Positions 8,171 through 16,670 of a stretch of DNA of 64,000 bases are shown piece after piece. The notes under the pieces are model-generated. The model searched no databases and was not told where the DNA came from. It was given only the letters and a program-made list of their open reading frames with translations. Origin of the DNA: AG-12 sp027319585 (GTDB taxonomy: Bacteria > Chloroflexota > Dormibacteria > Aeolococcales > Bog-877). The stretch's first letter is position 1. The number at the start of each line of letters is the position of its first letter. The position numbers and the translations under genes are program-made. The stretch is taken from contig DAHVMY010000003.1 in assembly GCA_027319585.1 (NCBI GenBank), positions 39,883 through 103,882 on the forward strand, written 5' to 3'.

Positions 8171-8629
8171 GTGAGCACCGCTCCCAAGGTCGGCGCGACG
8201 CGATCCGCGGACGACATCCTCGAGCTCATCTTCACGCCCACTCCGCGGGCCAGCCCGGCCGAGCAGGCGGAGCGCACCCTGCGGCGGCCCAAGCCGCTGG
8301 TCTACGTCGCCATGAGCAACCGAAACTTCTTCTGGCGCCAGCAGCTCACCAAGTACGTCCTCGATGAGGGCAGGGTGCCGGTCACTCCCTTCATGCTCTT
8401 CGACTACTACCTGCTGCACACCGTGCCCAAGGACCTGGTCCGGGAGGCGATGAACAACCTGATCGCCCGGTGTGAGGAGATGTGGGTCTTCGGAGACATG
8501 TCGCTGGGGCTCAAGGTCCAGGTGGGGATCGCCAAGCGGATGCGCAAGACGGTGCGCTACTTCGACATCAGCGAGCTCCCGTACCAGATCAACTCGGTGC
8601 CCGAGTCGATGGTCTCCGAGGAGCGCTGA
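8171..8629 (+). CDS. Nucleoside 2-deoxyribosyltransferase-like fold protein
   Basis: The 152-residue protein has an alpha/beta pattern like the nucleoside 2-deoxyribosyltransferase/DUF4406 group: a first strand ending PLVYVAMSN, a segment ending PVTPFMLFDYYL, the EEMWVFGDMSLGL strand-turn and KTVRYFDIS. The family's enzymes bind nucleotides or nucleosides, but the catalytic identity is unclear here. I prefer GTG 8171, with a GAGGG-type site just upstream, over TTG 8060, because residues before it are low-complexity. It is followed at 88 bases by the GH36 gene on the same strand. Confidence 0.6.
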   Translation: MSTAPKVGATRSADDILELIFTPTPRASPAEQAERTLRRPKPLVYVAMSNRNFFWRQQLTKYVLDEGRVPVTPFMLFDYYLLHTVPKDLVREAMNNLIARCEEMWVFGDMSLGLKVQVGIAKRMRKTVRYFDISELPYQINSVPESMVSEER

Positions 8630-8717
8630 CCGCGCCGGGCCGCCCGCCCCAACGGCACCGGCCAGGGTGCTGCGGCGATGCCGGTCCGACCAGGCGAGCT
8701 CGGGGTGGGCTGGCTCG

Positions 8718-10082
8718 GTGAGCGGGTTCACGGTGGTGGAGCGGCTGCCGAGGCCCGGCCCCGCGGCTGCGGTCTATGAGTCTGGCTGGCAATCATGGAG
8801 TCCTGCGGGGCTGTACCACCTTGACCAGGCACCGCCCCGCCCGCGCTCGCCTCGGGCGGCGTCCATGTCGTACCGGCCCGAGGTCAGCCCCGAGCCGGAG
8901 TGCTTCCAGGGCGAGGGCCTGCTGCTGCTGCACCTTCCCGCGGAGGACCGGTGCCGGATCTGGTCGGGCCCGGTCGGGAGCCTGGAGGTCCCCACGATCC
9001 GCCTTCGCCGCGGCCGGCGCCTGCTGCAGGTCGAGGCGGACGGGCCGGTGGTGTCGGAGACGGTGGACGGACCGGCGGCTCCAGCCCTGGCTGCACACTT
9101 CGCCAGGCTCGGCCTCCAGCGGAGGGCACGGCTCGCGTCGTCCACGTTCCCGGGGGTCTGGTGTTCGTGGGGGTTCCATCGTCAGCGGGTCACGGCCGCC
9201 GACGTCGATGCTGCGGTGGAGCAGGTCGAGCGCTGGGAGCTCCCGATCGATGTCTTCCTGGTCGATGACGGCTGGCAGCGCGGGATCGGGGACTGGCGTG
9301 CCCAGCGGCCGGGATTCGGGGACCTGGCCGCATTGGCGAAGCGCCTCCAAGCTCGGGGGCGGAGGCTCGGGCTGTGGTTGGCACCATTTCTGGTGGGGGA
9401 CCGCAGCGCCCTGGCCGCGGCGCATCCTGACTGGGTGGTGGATGGGCCACCACATCCCCGGTGTTGGGGTCAGGGAGTCTCCGCTCTCGACCTCGGCAAT
9501 CGGGAGGCCGCCCAGCACCTTCAGGAGCAGCTCCAGGCACTCTGCGAGTTGGGCTGCTCCTATTTCAAGCTCGACTTCCTCTATGCGGGCGCCTGGCCGG
9601 GGCGAAGGGCCCACGGGTTGAGCCCACTGGAGGGATATCGGCATGGGCTGGAGCGGGTGCGGGCCGCGGTCGGCCCCGAGGCGATCCTGGTCGGATGCGG
9701 CGCGCCCCTCCTCCCCAGTGTCGGGCTGGTTGACGCGATGCGGGTCAGCCCCGACATCGCCCTGCACCTGCACCCGGCGACGGGCGATCTCAGTCAGCCG
9801 TCGCTGGAGTCGGCCCTCCACACCGGCCGCGCCCGGGCAGGGATGCACCAGCGACTCTGGGTCAACGATCCGGACATGCTCCTGGCGCGTCGCCGCATGC
9901 CGAGCCGGGACCTCTGGGCCGAGCATGTTGCCGCCACTGGAGGGGTGGTGGCGTCGGGGGACCGGCTCTCCGATCTCGACCGCCATGGCCTCGCGCTGCT
10001 GCGTGAGGCGCTGGGGCGCCGCCGCTGCACCCCGGTCACCTGGGAGCCCATCTGCGACATCGCCCAGGGCCAGCTGCGATGA
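8718..10082 (+). CDS. GH36-type alpha-galactosidase (melibiase), short form
   Basis: The 454-residue enzyme has the GH36/GH-D barrel. DDGWQ is at residues 183-187, the nucleophile region FKLDFLY puts the aspartate near 286, and the proposed acid/base region RVSPD puts an aspartate near 346. The WCSWGF and GLWLAPFLV strands also match. It would hydrolyse alpha-galactosides such as melibiose or raffinose-family sugars. It is shorter than typical GH36 enzymes (about 700 residues), with a reduced N-terminal beta-sandwich. GTG 8718 is chosen because GGGTGGG lies about eight bases upstream and the frame before it is shadow of the preceding gene. No signal peptide is visible, so it is probably cytoplasmic. 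Confidence 0.85.
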   Translation: MSGFTVVERLPRPGPAAAVYESGWQSWSPAGLYHLDQAPPRPRSPRAASMSYRPEVSPEPECFQGEGLLLLHLPAEDRCRIWSGPVGSLEVPTIRLRRGRRLLQVEADGPVVSETVDGPAAPALAAHFARLGLQRRARLASSTFPGVWCSWGFHRQRVTAADVDAAVEQVERWELPIDVFLVDDGWQRGIGDWRAQRPGFGDLAALAKRLQARGRRLGLWLAPFLVGDRSALAAAHPDWVVDGPPHPRCWGQGVSALDLGNREAAQHLQEQLQALCELGCSYFKLDFLYAGAWPGRRAHGLSPLEGYRHGLERVRAAVGPEAILVGCGAPLLPSVGLVDAMRVSPDIALHLHPATGDLSQPSLESALHTGRARAGMHQRLWVNDPDMLLARRRMPSRDLWAEHVAATGGVVASGDRLSDLDRHGLALLREALGRRRCTPVTWEPICDIAQGQLR

Positions 10083-10190
10083 AGGGCGCGCCGCACTTGT
10101 GCCGCGGGCATTCGGCTTGCGACACTGCGCCGGTTAACTCTCAGTTCCGGCTCAAGTGGGGGGCGCCGTCTTGATGCACACTGGAATGTC

Positions 10191-11276
10191 ATGAGGCGCA
10201 AGCTCACCTGGCTGGTAGCCACCCTCAACCACCCCCGCGCGCGGGCCGTGGTCGGTGCCCTGGTGGCGGCGGTCCTGTTGGCGCTGGTGCTGACGAAGGT
10301 CTCGATCGCGCGGGTCGAGGCCGCCCTCGCCCATGTCTCGGTGCCACTGCTGGTGCTGGCGGCCCTGCTCGCCGTTGCCTACGTGGCGATGCGGGCCTGG
10401 CGCTACCACCTGTTGCTGGGGCGCGGCTCGTGGGTCGCGACCATGGGGGTGACCGCCGCCAGTTGGGGTGCCGGGCAGGTGCTGCCCGGTCCCGGCTCCG
10501 ATGCCGCCTTCATCTGGTTCGCCAAGTCCGATCTGGACGCCTCCGTGACCCGCGGCACCGGGGCGGCCTTGGTGGCCCGGCTTTTGGATCTGGCCAGCCT
10601 GGCCATGATCCTGCTGGTCTCGGCGGATCTGGCGGGGGTGCGCCTGGCCCGCCCGCTGCGAATCACCGCCGTGGCCCTAGCCATCGGTTTGGTGGTCCTG
10701 CTGCTGCTCTTCTTTGTGCGCCCGACCCGGAGGTGGTTGCTGGCCCGGGCGGAGCGGCTGCCGGTGGTGGGCTCGTTCGCCGTCCGCGCCGAGGTGGCGC
10801 TGGCTGATCTCAGCAGCTCCCGCGTCGTCGCTGGCCTGGTGGTGTCCACGGTCCTGGCCAGAGTTCTCGCGGCGCTGGAATACCTCTGCTTCTTCTGGGC
10901 CCTGGGAGCTCATCTCAGCTTCTGGCAGGTGTGGCTGGCGCTGGCGGTGCGGACGCTGCTGTTCGCCCTGCCGGTCCAGGGGCTTGGCGGCCTCGGGACA
11001 TCCCAGGTCTGGTGGGCTGGCGGATTGGCCCTGGCCGGGTTGCCCCTCACCGCGGCTCTGACCCTGGGCCTTGAGGTCCAGGTCCTCGATCTGGTGGTGG
11101 CCCTCCCGGAGGGGTTCCTTGGGTGGCTGGCGCTGCGGGTCCGCCGCCAGGTGAGCACGGGCGGTCCGCATCCGGTGCCGGTGGCCGAGTCCATTACTTC
11201 ACTCTCGCCCCCGGCCCCCGCCACCGCGCCGCCTCGGGAGCTGACGGGGTCGCGCGGCCCCCGTTCGCGGGGCTGA
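10191..11276 (+). CDS. Flippase-like integral membrane protein (LPG synthase TM / UPF0104)
   Basis: A 361-residue polytopic protein with about eight hydrophobic segments and the flippase-like domain features of the lysylphosphatidylglycerol synthetase membrane family, such as MRAWRYHLLLG early on, then GAGQVLPGPGSDA and LPVQGLGGLGTSQ in later loops. Such proteins without the soluble synthetase domain are found near polyprenyl-lipid, glycosyl and carotenoid genes. The C-terminal tail is Pro/Ser rich. It converges on the carotenoid operon (crtB ends 68 bases away on the other strand). A lipid transport role is inference. Confidence 0.75.
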   Translation: MRRKLTWLVATLNHPRARAVVGALVAAVLLALVLTKVSIARVEAALAHVSVPLLVLAALLAVAYVAMRAWRYHLLLGRGSWVATMGVTAASWGAGQVLPGPGSDAAFIWFAKSDLDASVTRGTGAALVARLLDLASLAMILLVSADLAGVRLARPLRITAVALAIGLVVLLLLFFVRPTRRWLLARAERLPVVGSFAVRAEVALADLSSSRVVAGLVVSTVLARVLAALEYLCFFWALGAHLSFWQVWLALAVRTLLFALPVQGLGGLGTSQVWWAGGLALAGLPLTAALTLGLEVQVLDLVVALPEGFLGWLALRVRRQVSTGGPHPVPVAESITSLSPPAPATAPPRELTGSRGPRSRG

Positions 11277-11344
11277 GCCACTCCGCTTGCTGGCCGGGCC
11301 AAGGTGAGGTCCGCGGTGTCGCCGCCGGTGTCGGCCCGCGGCAC

Positions 11345-12175
11345 TCAGGGGGCCAGCAGCGCGTGCATCACCCCGAGAAGTTTGCGGTGGGAGGGAACGA
11401 CGGCCCGGCAGGGCCGGCGGCGGCCGCGGCCCTCGCGTTCTATCTGCCGCAGAATCTGCCGATACATGAGGCCCGCGGCCTTGACCGGTCTGCCGCCGCG
11501 CCGGAGCATGGCTGTGCCCGGCAGGGCCTGCTCGTACCAGTGGTCGGCGATGGCGATCTCCACCCGGAGGAGCAGGGTCCGGTCGTCGTGCCTGAGGTCG
11601 CTGACCCCGGCGAGGGCAAGGGTCTGGCGGGGCAGGTAGCAACGTCCCCGGCCCAGGTCCTCGTCGATGTCACGGAGGATGTTGGTGCGCTGCATGGCGA
11701 TCCCCAAGGCGCGGGCGGCCTGGTCGGCGGCGGGGTCCACCACCCCCAGGATCGACGCCATCAGCCGACCCACGGTTCCGGCCACCTGGTAGGCGTAGAG
11801 GTTGAGATCCGCCTCGGTCTCCACCGCGAACGGGTGCATGTCCCGGAGCTGGCCGCGGCAGAAGTCGGTCACCGCGTCTCGGGGGAGCCCCGGGTAGCGA
11901 CCGACGAGGTGCTCCAGGATCTCGGTCTCCTGACTCGTCACCAGCCCTCTCTCGCTCCAATCCATCGCACCCAGCAGGCGGTTCTCGGCGTCCACCGCGC
12001 CGAAGTCCACCAGGTCGTCGAGCTGCCGGCACACCAGGTAGAGCAGGTACACGTCGGGGCGCACCCCGGCGGGCAGCAGCCGGGTGGCGAGAGCGAAGGT
12101 TCGGGCCACCCGGTTGGTGGTGGCGATCGCCTCGTCAAGGTAGGTCTGGATGGCCGGGGACGTGCTCAGCGCCAC
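11345..12175 (-). CDS. crtB: Phytoene synthase
   Basis: The 276-residue squalene/phytoene synthase condenses two geranylgeranyl diphosphates to phytoene. The two Asp-rich magnesium-diphosphate sites are intact: DDLVD at residues 53-57 and, in the signature QRTNILRDIDEDLGRGRCYLP region (162-182), DIDED. The phytoene rather than squalene assignment rests mostly on its operon with crtI and the carotenoid cyclase genes. It is the last gene of the operon and its ATG 12175 overlaps the end of crtI by ten bases. No GGPP synthase is in the window, so precursor must come from elsewhere. Confidence 0.92.
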   Translation of the reverse strand: MALSTSPAIQTYLDEAIATTNRVARTFALATRLLPAGVRPDVYLLYLVCRQLDDLVDFGAVDAENRLLGAMDWSERGLVTSQETEILEHLVGRYPGLPRDAVTDFCRGQLRDMHPFAVETEADLNLYAYQVAGTVGRLMASILGVVDPAADQAARALGIAMQRTNILRDIDEDLGRGRCYLPRQTLALAGVSDLRHDDRTLLLRVEIAIADHWYEQALPGTAMLRRGGRPVKAAGLMYRQILRQIEREGRGRRRPCRAVVPSHRKLLGVMHALLAP

Positions 12176-13686
12176 CTGGCCACCTCCTCCTCGAGGAGCA
12201 GCCCGCTGGTGAGAGCTGCCCCCATCAGCACTCCCGGGATCCCGGCGCCGGGGTGGGTGCCCGCGCCCACGTGATACAGCCCGCGAACTCGGCGGTCCCG
12301 ATTGGGCTGCCTGAAGTAGGCGGACTGGAGCAGGGTCGGCTCCGGGCCGAAGGCGTTGCCCAGGTGCGCGCGCAGGCGGCTCTGGAAGTCCACGGGGCTC
12401 CAGCTCCGCTCCAGCACCAGCGACGAGCTGAGGCCGGAGAGGCCCAATCCCTGGTCTGACTCCATGGCCTCCAAGACCTGGCGCCGCACCTGGGTCTCGG
12501 CCCGGCTCCAGTCGAGGCCGGACTTCAGATTGGGCACTGGAAGAAGCACGCTGAGGGAGTCTCCTCCGGGCGGGGCCATCGCAGGCTCGGAGCGTGCGGG
12601 GGCGTGAAGGTACAGGCTGGGAGACCGCCCGAACCGGCCCAGCTTCGTGACATCGCGAATGAAGCCTGGGTAGTCGTCGCCCACCAGCAGGGTGTGGTGG
12701 GCGAGTTGGGGGAAGGCTCGGCTGGTTCCCAGATACAGCAGAAAGCAGCTCATGGTCGGTTCCGGACCGGAGTCGGCGCTCTCCCCCAAGAGCCGGCGGG
12801 TCTCCACCACGTCGGCGTTGCTGACCACGTAGTCGGCAGGGTGGACCACCCCGCCGCTGGTCCTCACCCCGCTCACGCGGTCATCCCGCTGCAGGATCTC
12901 CACGACCGGGTCGCCGAACTCGAGGGTGGCGCCCGATCCCAGCAGGCGGACCAGAGCCTGCACCAGGGAATAGACACCCCCCTGCGCGTACCACACCCCC
13001 GAGTCGATCTGCAAGTACGCGAGGGCAGCGTAGACGGCCGGCACCCGATAGGGGTCACCGCCGATGAAGAGGGGATGAAACGAGAATGCCTGGCGAACAT
13101 GGGGCTCCTCGAAGTAGGTCTCCACGAAGTGCTCCACCGACCTGATCGCGCCCAATCTGGCCATCGTCGGCACCAGGCGCAGGAAGTCATGGACCCTCAG
13201 GAAGGGACGGGTGCCCGCTCCCAGGATCGCCTGCTCGTAGATCCGCCGGCTGTGGGCCAGGAAGGCCGGGTAGCGGCGGGCATCGCGAACGCTGAACCGC
13301 CCGATCTGATCGGTCATGCTCGCGAAATCGGCGGAGAAGTCGAAGTGTTCCGCCCGGGCTCGCCAGTGAATGCGGTAGAAGGGCTCGAGCCGCTGCAGGC
13401 GAAGCTGGTCCGCGGTGCTGGTGCCGGCCAAATCGAAGAGCTCATCCAGCAGCTGCGGCATGGTGATGAGCGATGGGCCGGTGTCGAAGGTGTGCCCGTG
13501 TTCGCGGATCTGGCCGGCCCGTCCGCCCGCGGTAGCAGCCGCCTCCACCACGGTCACCTCCGCTCCCGCCGCCAGCAGCCGCAGCGCGCACGCCAGCCCA
13601 CCCAGGCCGCTCCCGATCACCACCACCCTGGGCGCGCGCCTTCCGCTGCGCCTCTGCGCCGTGGGCTCCGCGAGCTGAGTGGTCAC
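12166..13686 (-). CDS. crtI: Phytoene desaturase
   Basis: This 506-residue flavoprotein has the N-terminal dinucleotide motif VVVIGSGLGGLACALRL, GGRAG and DTGPSLITMP, and the C-terminal signature GAGTHPGAGIPGVLMG, all typical of CrtI. It would desaturate phytoene in steps to lycopene. The frame is open far upstream, but homology starts at GTG 13686, whose bases overlap the stop of the UbiA-GT gene (GTGA at 13683-13686). Place in the operon: after the UbiA-GT fusion and before crtB. Confidence 0.93.
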   Translation of the reverse strand: MTTQLAEPTAQRRSGRRAPRVVVIGSGLGGLACALRLLAAGAEVTVVEAAATAGGRAGQIREHGHTFDTGPSLITMPQLLDELFDLAGTSTADQLRLQRLEPFYRIHWRARAEHFDFSADFASMTDQIGRFSVRDARRYPAFLAHSRRIYEQAILGAGTRPFLRVHDFLRLVPTMARLGAIRSVEHFVETYFEEPHVRQAFSFHPLFIGGDPYRVPAVYAALAYLQIDSGVWYAQGGVYSLVQALVRLLGSGATLEFGDPVVEILQRDDRVSGVRTSGGVVHPADYVVSNADVVETRRLLGESADSGPEPTMSCFLLYLGTSRAFPQLAHHTLLVGDDYPGFIRDVTKLGRFGRSPSLYLHAPARSEPAMAPPGGDSLSVLLPVPNLKSGLDWSRAETQVRRQVLEAMESDQGLGLSGLSSSLVLERSWSPVDFQSRLRAHLGNAFGPEPTLLQSAYFRQPNRDRRVRGLYHVGAGTHPGAGIPGVLMGAALTSGLLLEEEVARWR

Positions 13687-15695
13687 GAGGTGGTTGCCCC
13701 CGCGGCTTCCCGCAGCCTGGAGGAACCTCCCCGGACCGGCACTCGTCCGCGAAGACCGTCGCCGACTGACTCCAGCTGAAACGCCAGGGTCAGCACCCAG
13801 GTGACCGGGTGCCAGCAGATGCTGGAGAGTGGCTGGCGATCCCACCGCGCCCCCAGCAACCGCAGGCAGATGAGCGAGACGAGGGCGACCAAGGAGGCTG
13901 CGAGGGCGGCGCTGTCGCGGTAGAGCACGGCGAGGACCGGCAGGACCAGGGGAAGCAGCTGGGTGCAGATGACCGCTGCCGCCCCAGCCAGCGCCACCGC
14001 CAGGGAGTTGCCGACGCTGGGGTAATGGCTGCGGCGCCAGAAGCGGCGCACGTCCGCGGTGGAGGTGCCTCCTGCCACCTGCACCAGCTCGGTCCCATTG
14101 AGCACCAAGACCGGTCCCGCGGTGCTCGCGACCGCCCGGGCCAGAGCCTGGGCCGGCTGCTCCGACCCGGCGATGGCCTGATGGCGACCGCTCATCCGGT
14201 AGGCGGAGCGCGTCACCACCAGGCAGGGCTCGAACGCCAGGGAAAGTCCGGCCCACCGCCCGCGCGCCCAGGTCTGGGCAAAGATGGGCGTCCAGCAGTG
14301 CCGGATCAGCGCGACCGCGGGCAGGAGCGCCCGCTGCGCGGTGCTGGCCATAGCCTGTCCCGGGAGCAGGGAGACCATCGCCGCCTGCCTTGTTCGCAGC
14401 GAGCTCACCGCCTCGGCCATGGCCTGCGGAGCGAGAGTGGCTGGCGCCCCGACGAAGGCCAACAGCTCGCCCGTAGCCCGCTGGGCACCACGGTCCGCTG
14501 CCCAGCATCGGTCGGTCCACCCCTCCGGAGTGGAGCCGGCCACGACCAGCACCCCGTCCGGTCCCAGAACCGAGGCCGCCTCCTCACGGCAGCCAGCGGT
14601 GGCCGCGGCGGTAACTACGATGAGCTCCAGCCTTCCGGGGTAGGCCTGTCGCAGCAGGGAGGCACAGCAGCGGCCGACATCACCCGGAGGGCCGTCGGCG
14701 GTCATGATCACGCTGACTGCGGGCAGGGGCCCGAACGGCGGCTTGGCCCCTGCCCGCCGCAGGGCGAGCTGGTTGAGGATCAGCGTGCCCAGCGAGGCCA
14801 GGACTCCCAGTGCGGCGGCCCCGGCGAGCAGCTCCAGGATGCTGATGCGGTCCCATCCCCACGCCCGCAGGTAGAGCTGGGTTATGACGAAGCCGGCCAG
14901 AAGGTTCATCGCCATGAAGCCCCTCCAGGCGCGCCGGGCCTGCTGGGCGGGATCCTCACCGAGGCATGACCCGGCCAGCAGCACGTAGGGGAGCAGGGCG
15001 GCCGCGGCCACCAGCTCCAGGCCGCCGCCGACTCCCAGGATGACGATCGCCAGCGAGTAGGCGGTGGTGGCGAACAGGGCGGCGCCACGCTCGCCGATTG
15101 CGGTCGCGATCGATCCGATGCCCGCCTGGCGGTCATAGCCCACGTCTTGGATCGCGCCCAGCGCCTGCGACGCCATCGCCCAGAGCGCGAAGGCTGCGAG
15201 CAGTCGCCAGGGGAACGCGTCCAGGCTCAGGCCCGCCACCAGCAGGCCGCATACCGCCGGCAGGACGAAGTGCGAAGCGCTGGTCACGGAGTCCAGCACG
15301 GGGATCACCTTGGTCCGGGCTGGCGGGACGGAGTAGGCGAGGGCGGCCACGACCGTGACCCCGAGCGCGATACCCACCGGGGGCCCGCCCAGGTAGGCGA
15401 TGGCACCCAGCAACGGCAGGTTGGTGAGAGTGATCGAGGCTATCAGGAGGGGAGCGCCGCTGGGCGCCACCAACCCGCCTTCCAGCCCGCCCTTGCGGGG
15501 ATTGAGCCGATCCGACTCATAGTCGAACAGGTCGTTGACCCCATAGAGGAGCAGGTTGTAGGGACCCAGGAAGTAGAGGAAGCCCAGGATCAACGCCCAA
15601 CTCGGGGTGAGCCTGAACGCCAGCGCCGCCGCCAGGAACGGCAAAGCGGTGTTGATCCAGCTGGCCGGGCGGCTCGCGACCAAGAGCTGCTTCAC
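13683..15695 (-). CDS. UbiA prenyltransferase fused to degenerate GT2-like glycosyltransferase
   Basis: The 670-residue protein combines two membrane-associated domains. Residues 1-305 are a UbiA prenyltransferase with its Asp motifs intact (NDLFDYESD at 54-62; QDVGYDRQAG at 183-192) and about nine hydrophobic helices. In a carotenoid operon this fits a lycopene elongase (CrtEb/LyeJ type) adding C5 units to give C50 carotenoids. Residues 325-545 align with GT2 glycosyltransferases near 4,4'-diaponeurosporenoate/hopanoid types (EGWTDRCWAADRGAQRATGE), followed by C-terminal helices at 560-640. The GT donor motifs have decayed: the usual VDDGS site reads VTAAATAG and the FTDADT site reads FVGAPAT. 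The GT half is therefore probably non-catalytic (inference). ATG 15695 is nine bases after crtYf. Confidence 0.85.
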   Translation of the reverse strand: MKQLLVASRPASWINTALPFLAAALAFRLTPSWALILGFLYFLGPYNLLLYGVNDLFDYESDRLNPRKGGLEGGLVAPSGAPLLIASITLTNLPLLGAIAYLGGPPVGIALGVTVVAALAYSVPPARTKVIPVLDSVTSASHFVLPAVCGLLVAGLSLDAFPWRLLAAFALWAMASQALGAIQDVGYDRQAGIGSIATAIGERGAALFATTAYSLAIVILGVGGGLELVAAAALLPYVLLAGSCLGEDPAQQARRAWRGFMAMNLLAGFVITQLYLRAWGWDRISILELLAGAAALGVLASLGTLILNQLALRRAGAKPPFGPLPAVSVIMTADGPPGDVGRCCASLLRQAYPGRLELIVVTAAATAGCREEAASVLGPDGVLVVAGSTPEGWTDRCWAADRGAQRATGELLAFVGAPATLAPQAMAEAVSSLRTRQAAMVSLLPGQAMASTAQRALLPAVALIRHCWTPIFAQTWARGRWAGLSLAFEPCLVVTRSAYRMSGRHQAIAGSEQPAQALARAVASTAGPVLVLNGTELVQVAGGTSTADVRRFWRRSHYPSVGNSLAVALAGAAAVICTQLLPLVLPVLAVLYRDSAALAASLVALVSLICLRLLGARWDRQPLSSICWHPVTWVLTLAFQLESVGDGLRGRVPVRGGSSRLREAAGATTS

Positions 15696-15704
15696 GGCCC
15701 CACC

Positions 15705-15977
15705 TCACCAGGAGTAGACGGTGATCGCGGTCAGGTAGAGAGCCAGGCCGTAGAGGAGATCCTCGAGCGGCATCCGGACGATCCGGATGCCGCTGAGGAA
15801 TTGGGGAGCGTAGGAGAAGACGCCGATCCAGGTGAGCCCCACGTCGGCTCCGATGGTGAGGGCGGCGAACACCCCCATCCCCACCCAGAGGGAGCGGTCG
15901 CGGAGAACGCCCCTCCAAGCGGCGAGACCGAGTGCCAGGACCAGAGCGATGGTCGCGGCCAGGGAGTACTCCCTCAT
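15705..15977 (-). CDS. crtYf: Lycopene cyclase subunit, CrtYf/CrtYd type
   Basis: A 90-residue membrane protein with three hydrophobic segments. The family signature MPLEDLLYGLALYLT sits near the C-terminus, after SGIRIVR. It is the second half of the heterodimeric cyclase known from actinobacterial carotenoid clusters, which closes the end groups of lycopene or of the C50 flavuxanthin type. The ATG at 15977 overlaps the crtYe stop (ATGA). Longer open frame upstream is shadow. Whether it makes beta, gamma or epsilon rings cannot be told from sequence. Confidence 0.85.
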   Translation of the reverse strand: MREYSLAATIALVLALGLAAWRGVLRDRSLWVGMGVFAALTIGADVGLTWIGVFSYAPQFLSGIRIVRMPLEDLLYGLALYLTAITVYSW

Positions 15978-16270
15978 GCGCCCAGGCGCCGGACGCCCTT
16001 CCAGATGGCGACCGAGATGAGGGTCAGAAAGCCGAGCAGGATGGGCTCCTCCAGGGGGATGCCCGGAGGGAATATCACCGTGTTGAGCGCAGGATTGCTG
16101 TGGAACCAACCCAGCAGCGCCCCGGCGGCATCGAAGCCGAGAAAGAGCGGCACGGTGACCGCGATCGCCCGGAGCAGCCGCCGGCCGGCTACGCCAAGAC
16201 CCAGGCGCCGGTCCAGCGTCAGCACGCCCGCCCAGCTCACCAGCAGGGCCAACAGGTACAGAAAGCGCAT
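15974..16270 (-). CDS. crtYe: Lycopene cyclase subunit, CrtYe/CrtYc type
   Basis: A 98-residue membrane protein with about three hydrophobic segments and the family motif PLEEPILLGFLTL. The N-terminus MRFLYLLALLVSWAGVLTLDRRLGL matches the start of CrtYc/CrtYe subunits, fixing ATG 16270. It works with CrtYf as the two-part cyclase. It is the first gene of the carotenoid operon. The upstream in-frame residues are polar and unlike the family. Confidence 0.85.
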   Translation of the reverse strand: MRFLYLLALLVSWAGVLTLDRRLGLGVAGRRLLRAIAVTVPLFLGFDAAGALLGWFHSNPALNTVIFPPGIPLEEPILLGFLTLISVAIWKGVRRLGA

Positions 16271-16670
16271 CAGGCACCCGCTGCCTCCATGCGAAGTGAC
16301 CGGCCTTGCCAGCGTGCCTGCTCTCTCGGCCAACCGGCTCCAGGCCGCTCGATCGAGGTGCGGTTGAGCGCTGCCTCCGGCATCACGAATCTCCTCTCCT
16401 GCCCGCGGCGGACAGTCCTCAGGCTCTGTAGCTGGTACGCTCGGAGCGCTCGATTGGACCACCCGGCAGCGCAAGCCGTTGCGGGGTGGGCTCGTCCAGC
16501 CGGAATTAGCTTAGCAGATAAGTGAGCTGGCGAGAGATATGGGTGGCATCCACCAAATTTCCGATCCGGAAGCCGGGTCCCAGGCGAGGCTGCCGATCAG
16601 GTCATGCGGAGCCGGGAGACGACCCGGCCGGGGGCTGCCCCGATCGGGCCGCCTGCCGCAGTTGCGGATG
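16271..16670 (-). promoter_or_regulatory. Carotenoid operon upstream region with perfect inverted repeat
   Basis: No gene is apparent in these 400 bases between the MarR stop and crtYe. They hold an unusually AT-rich pocket at 16502-16560. Within it GGTGG-CAT-CCACC (16542-16554) is a perfect 5-3-5 inverted repeat, and a TTAGCTTAGC direct repeat lies at 16506-16515. This is the best candidate for the operon promoter and MarR operator. The -10 is not clear, so the transcript start is unresolved. Confidence 0.4.

Noticed and set aside
8097..8174. 25-codon leader frame before the deoxyribosyltransferase-like gene
   Set aside because: No regulatory residues or repeated codons stand out; the GTGA overlap may be chance in GC-rich DNA.
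13687..14520. Upstream extension of the crtI frame by about 278 codons
   Set aside because: Family N-terminus and GTG 13686 with GTGA coupling fix the start; the extension overlaps the UbiA-GT gene in another frame and has no homology.
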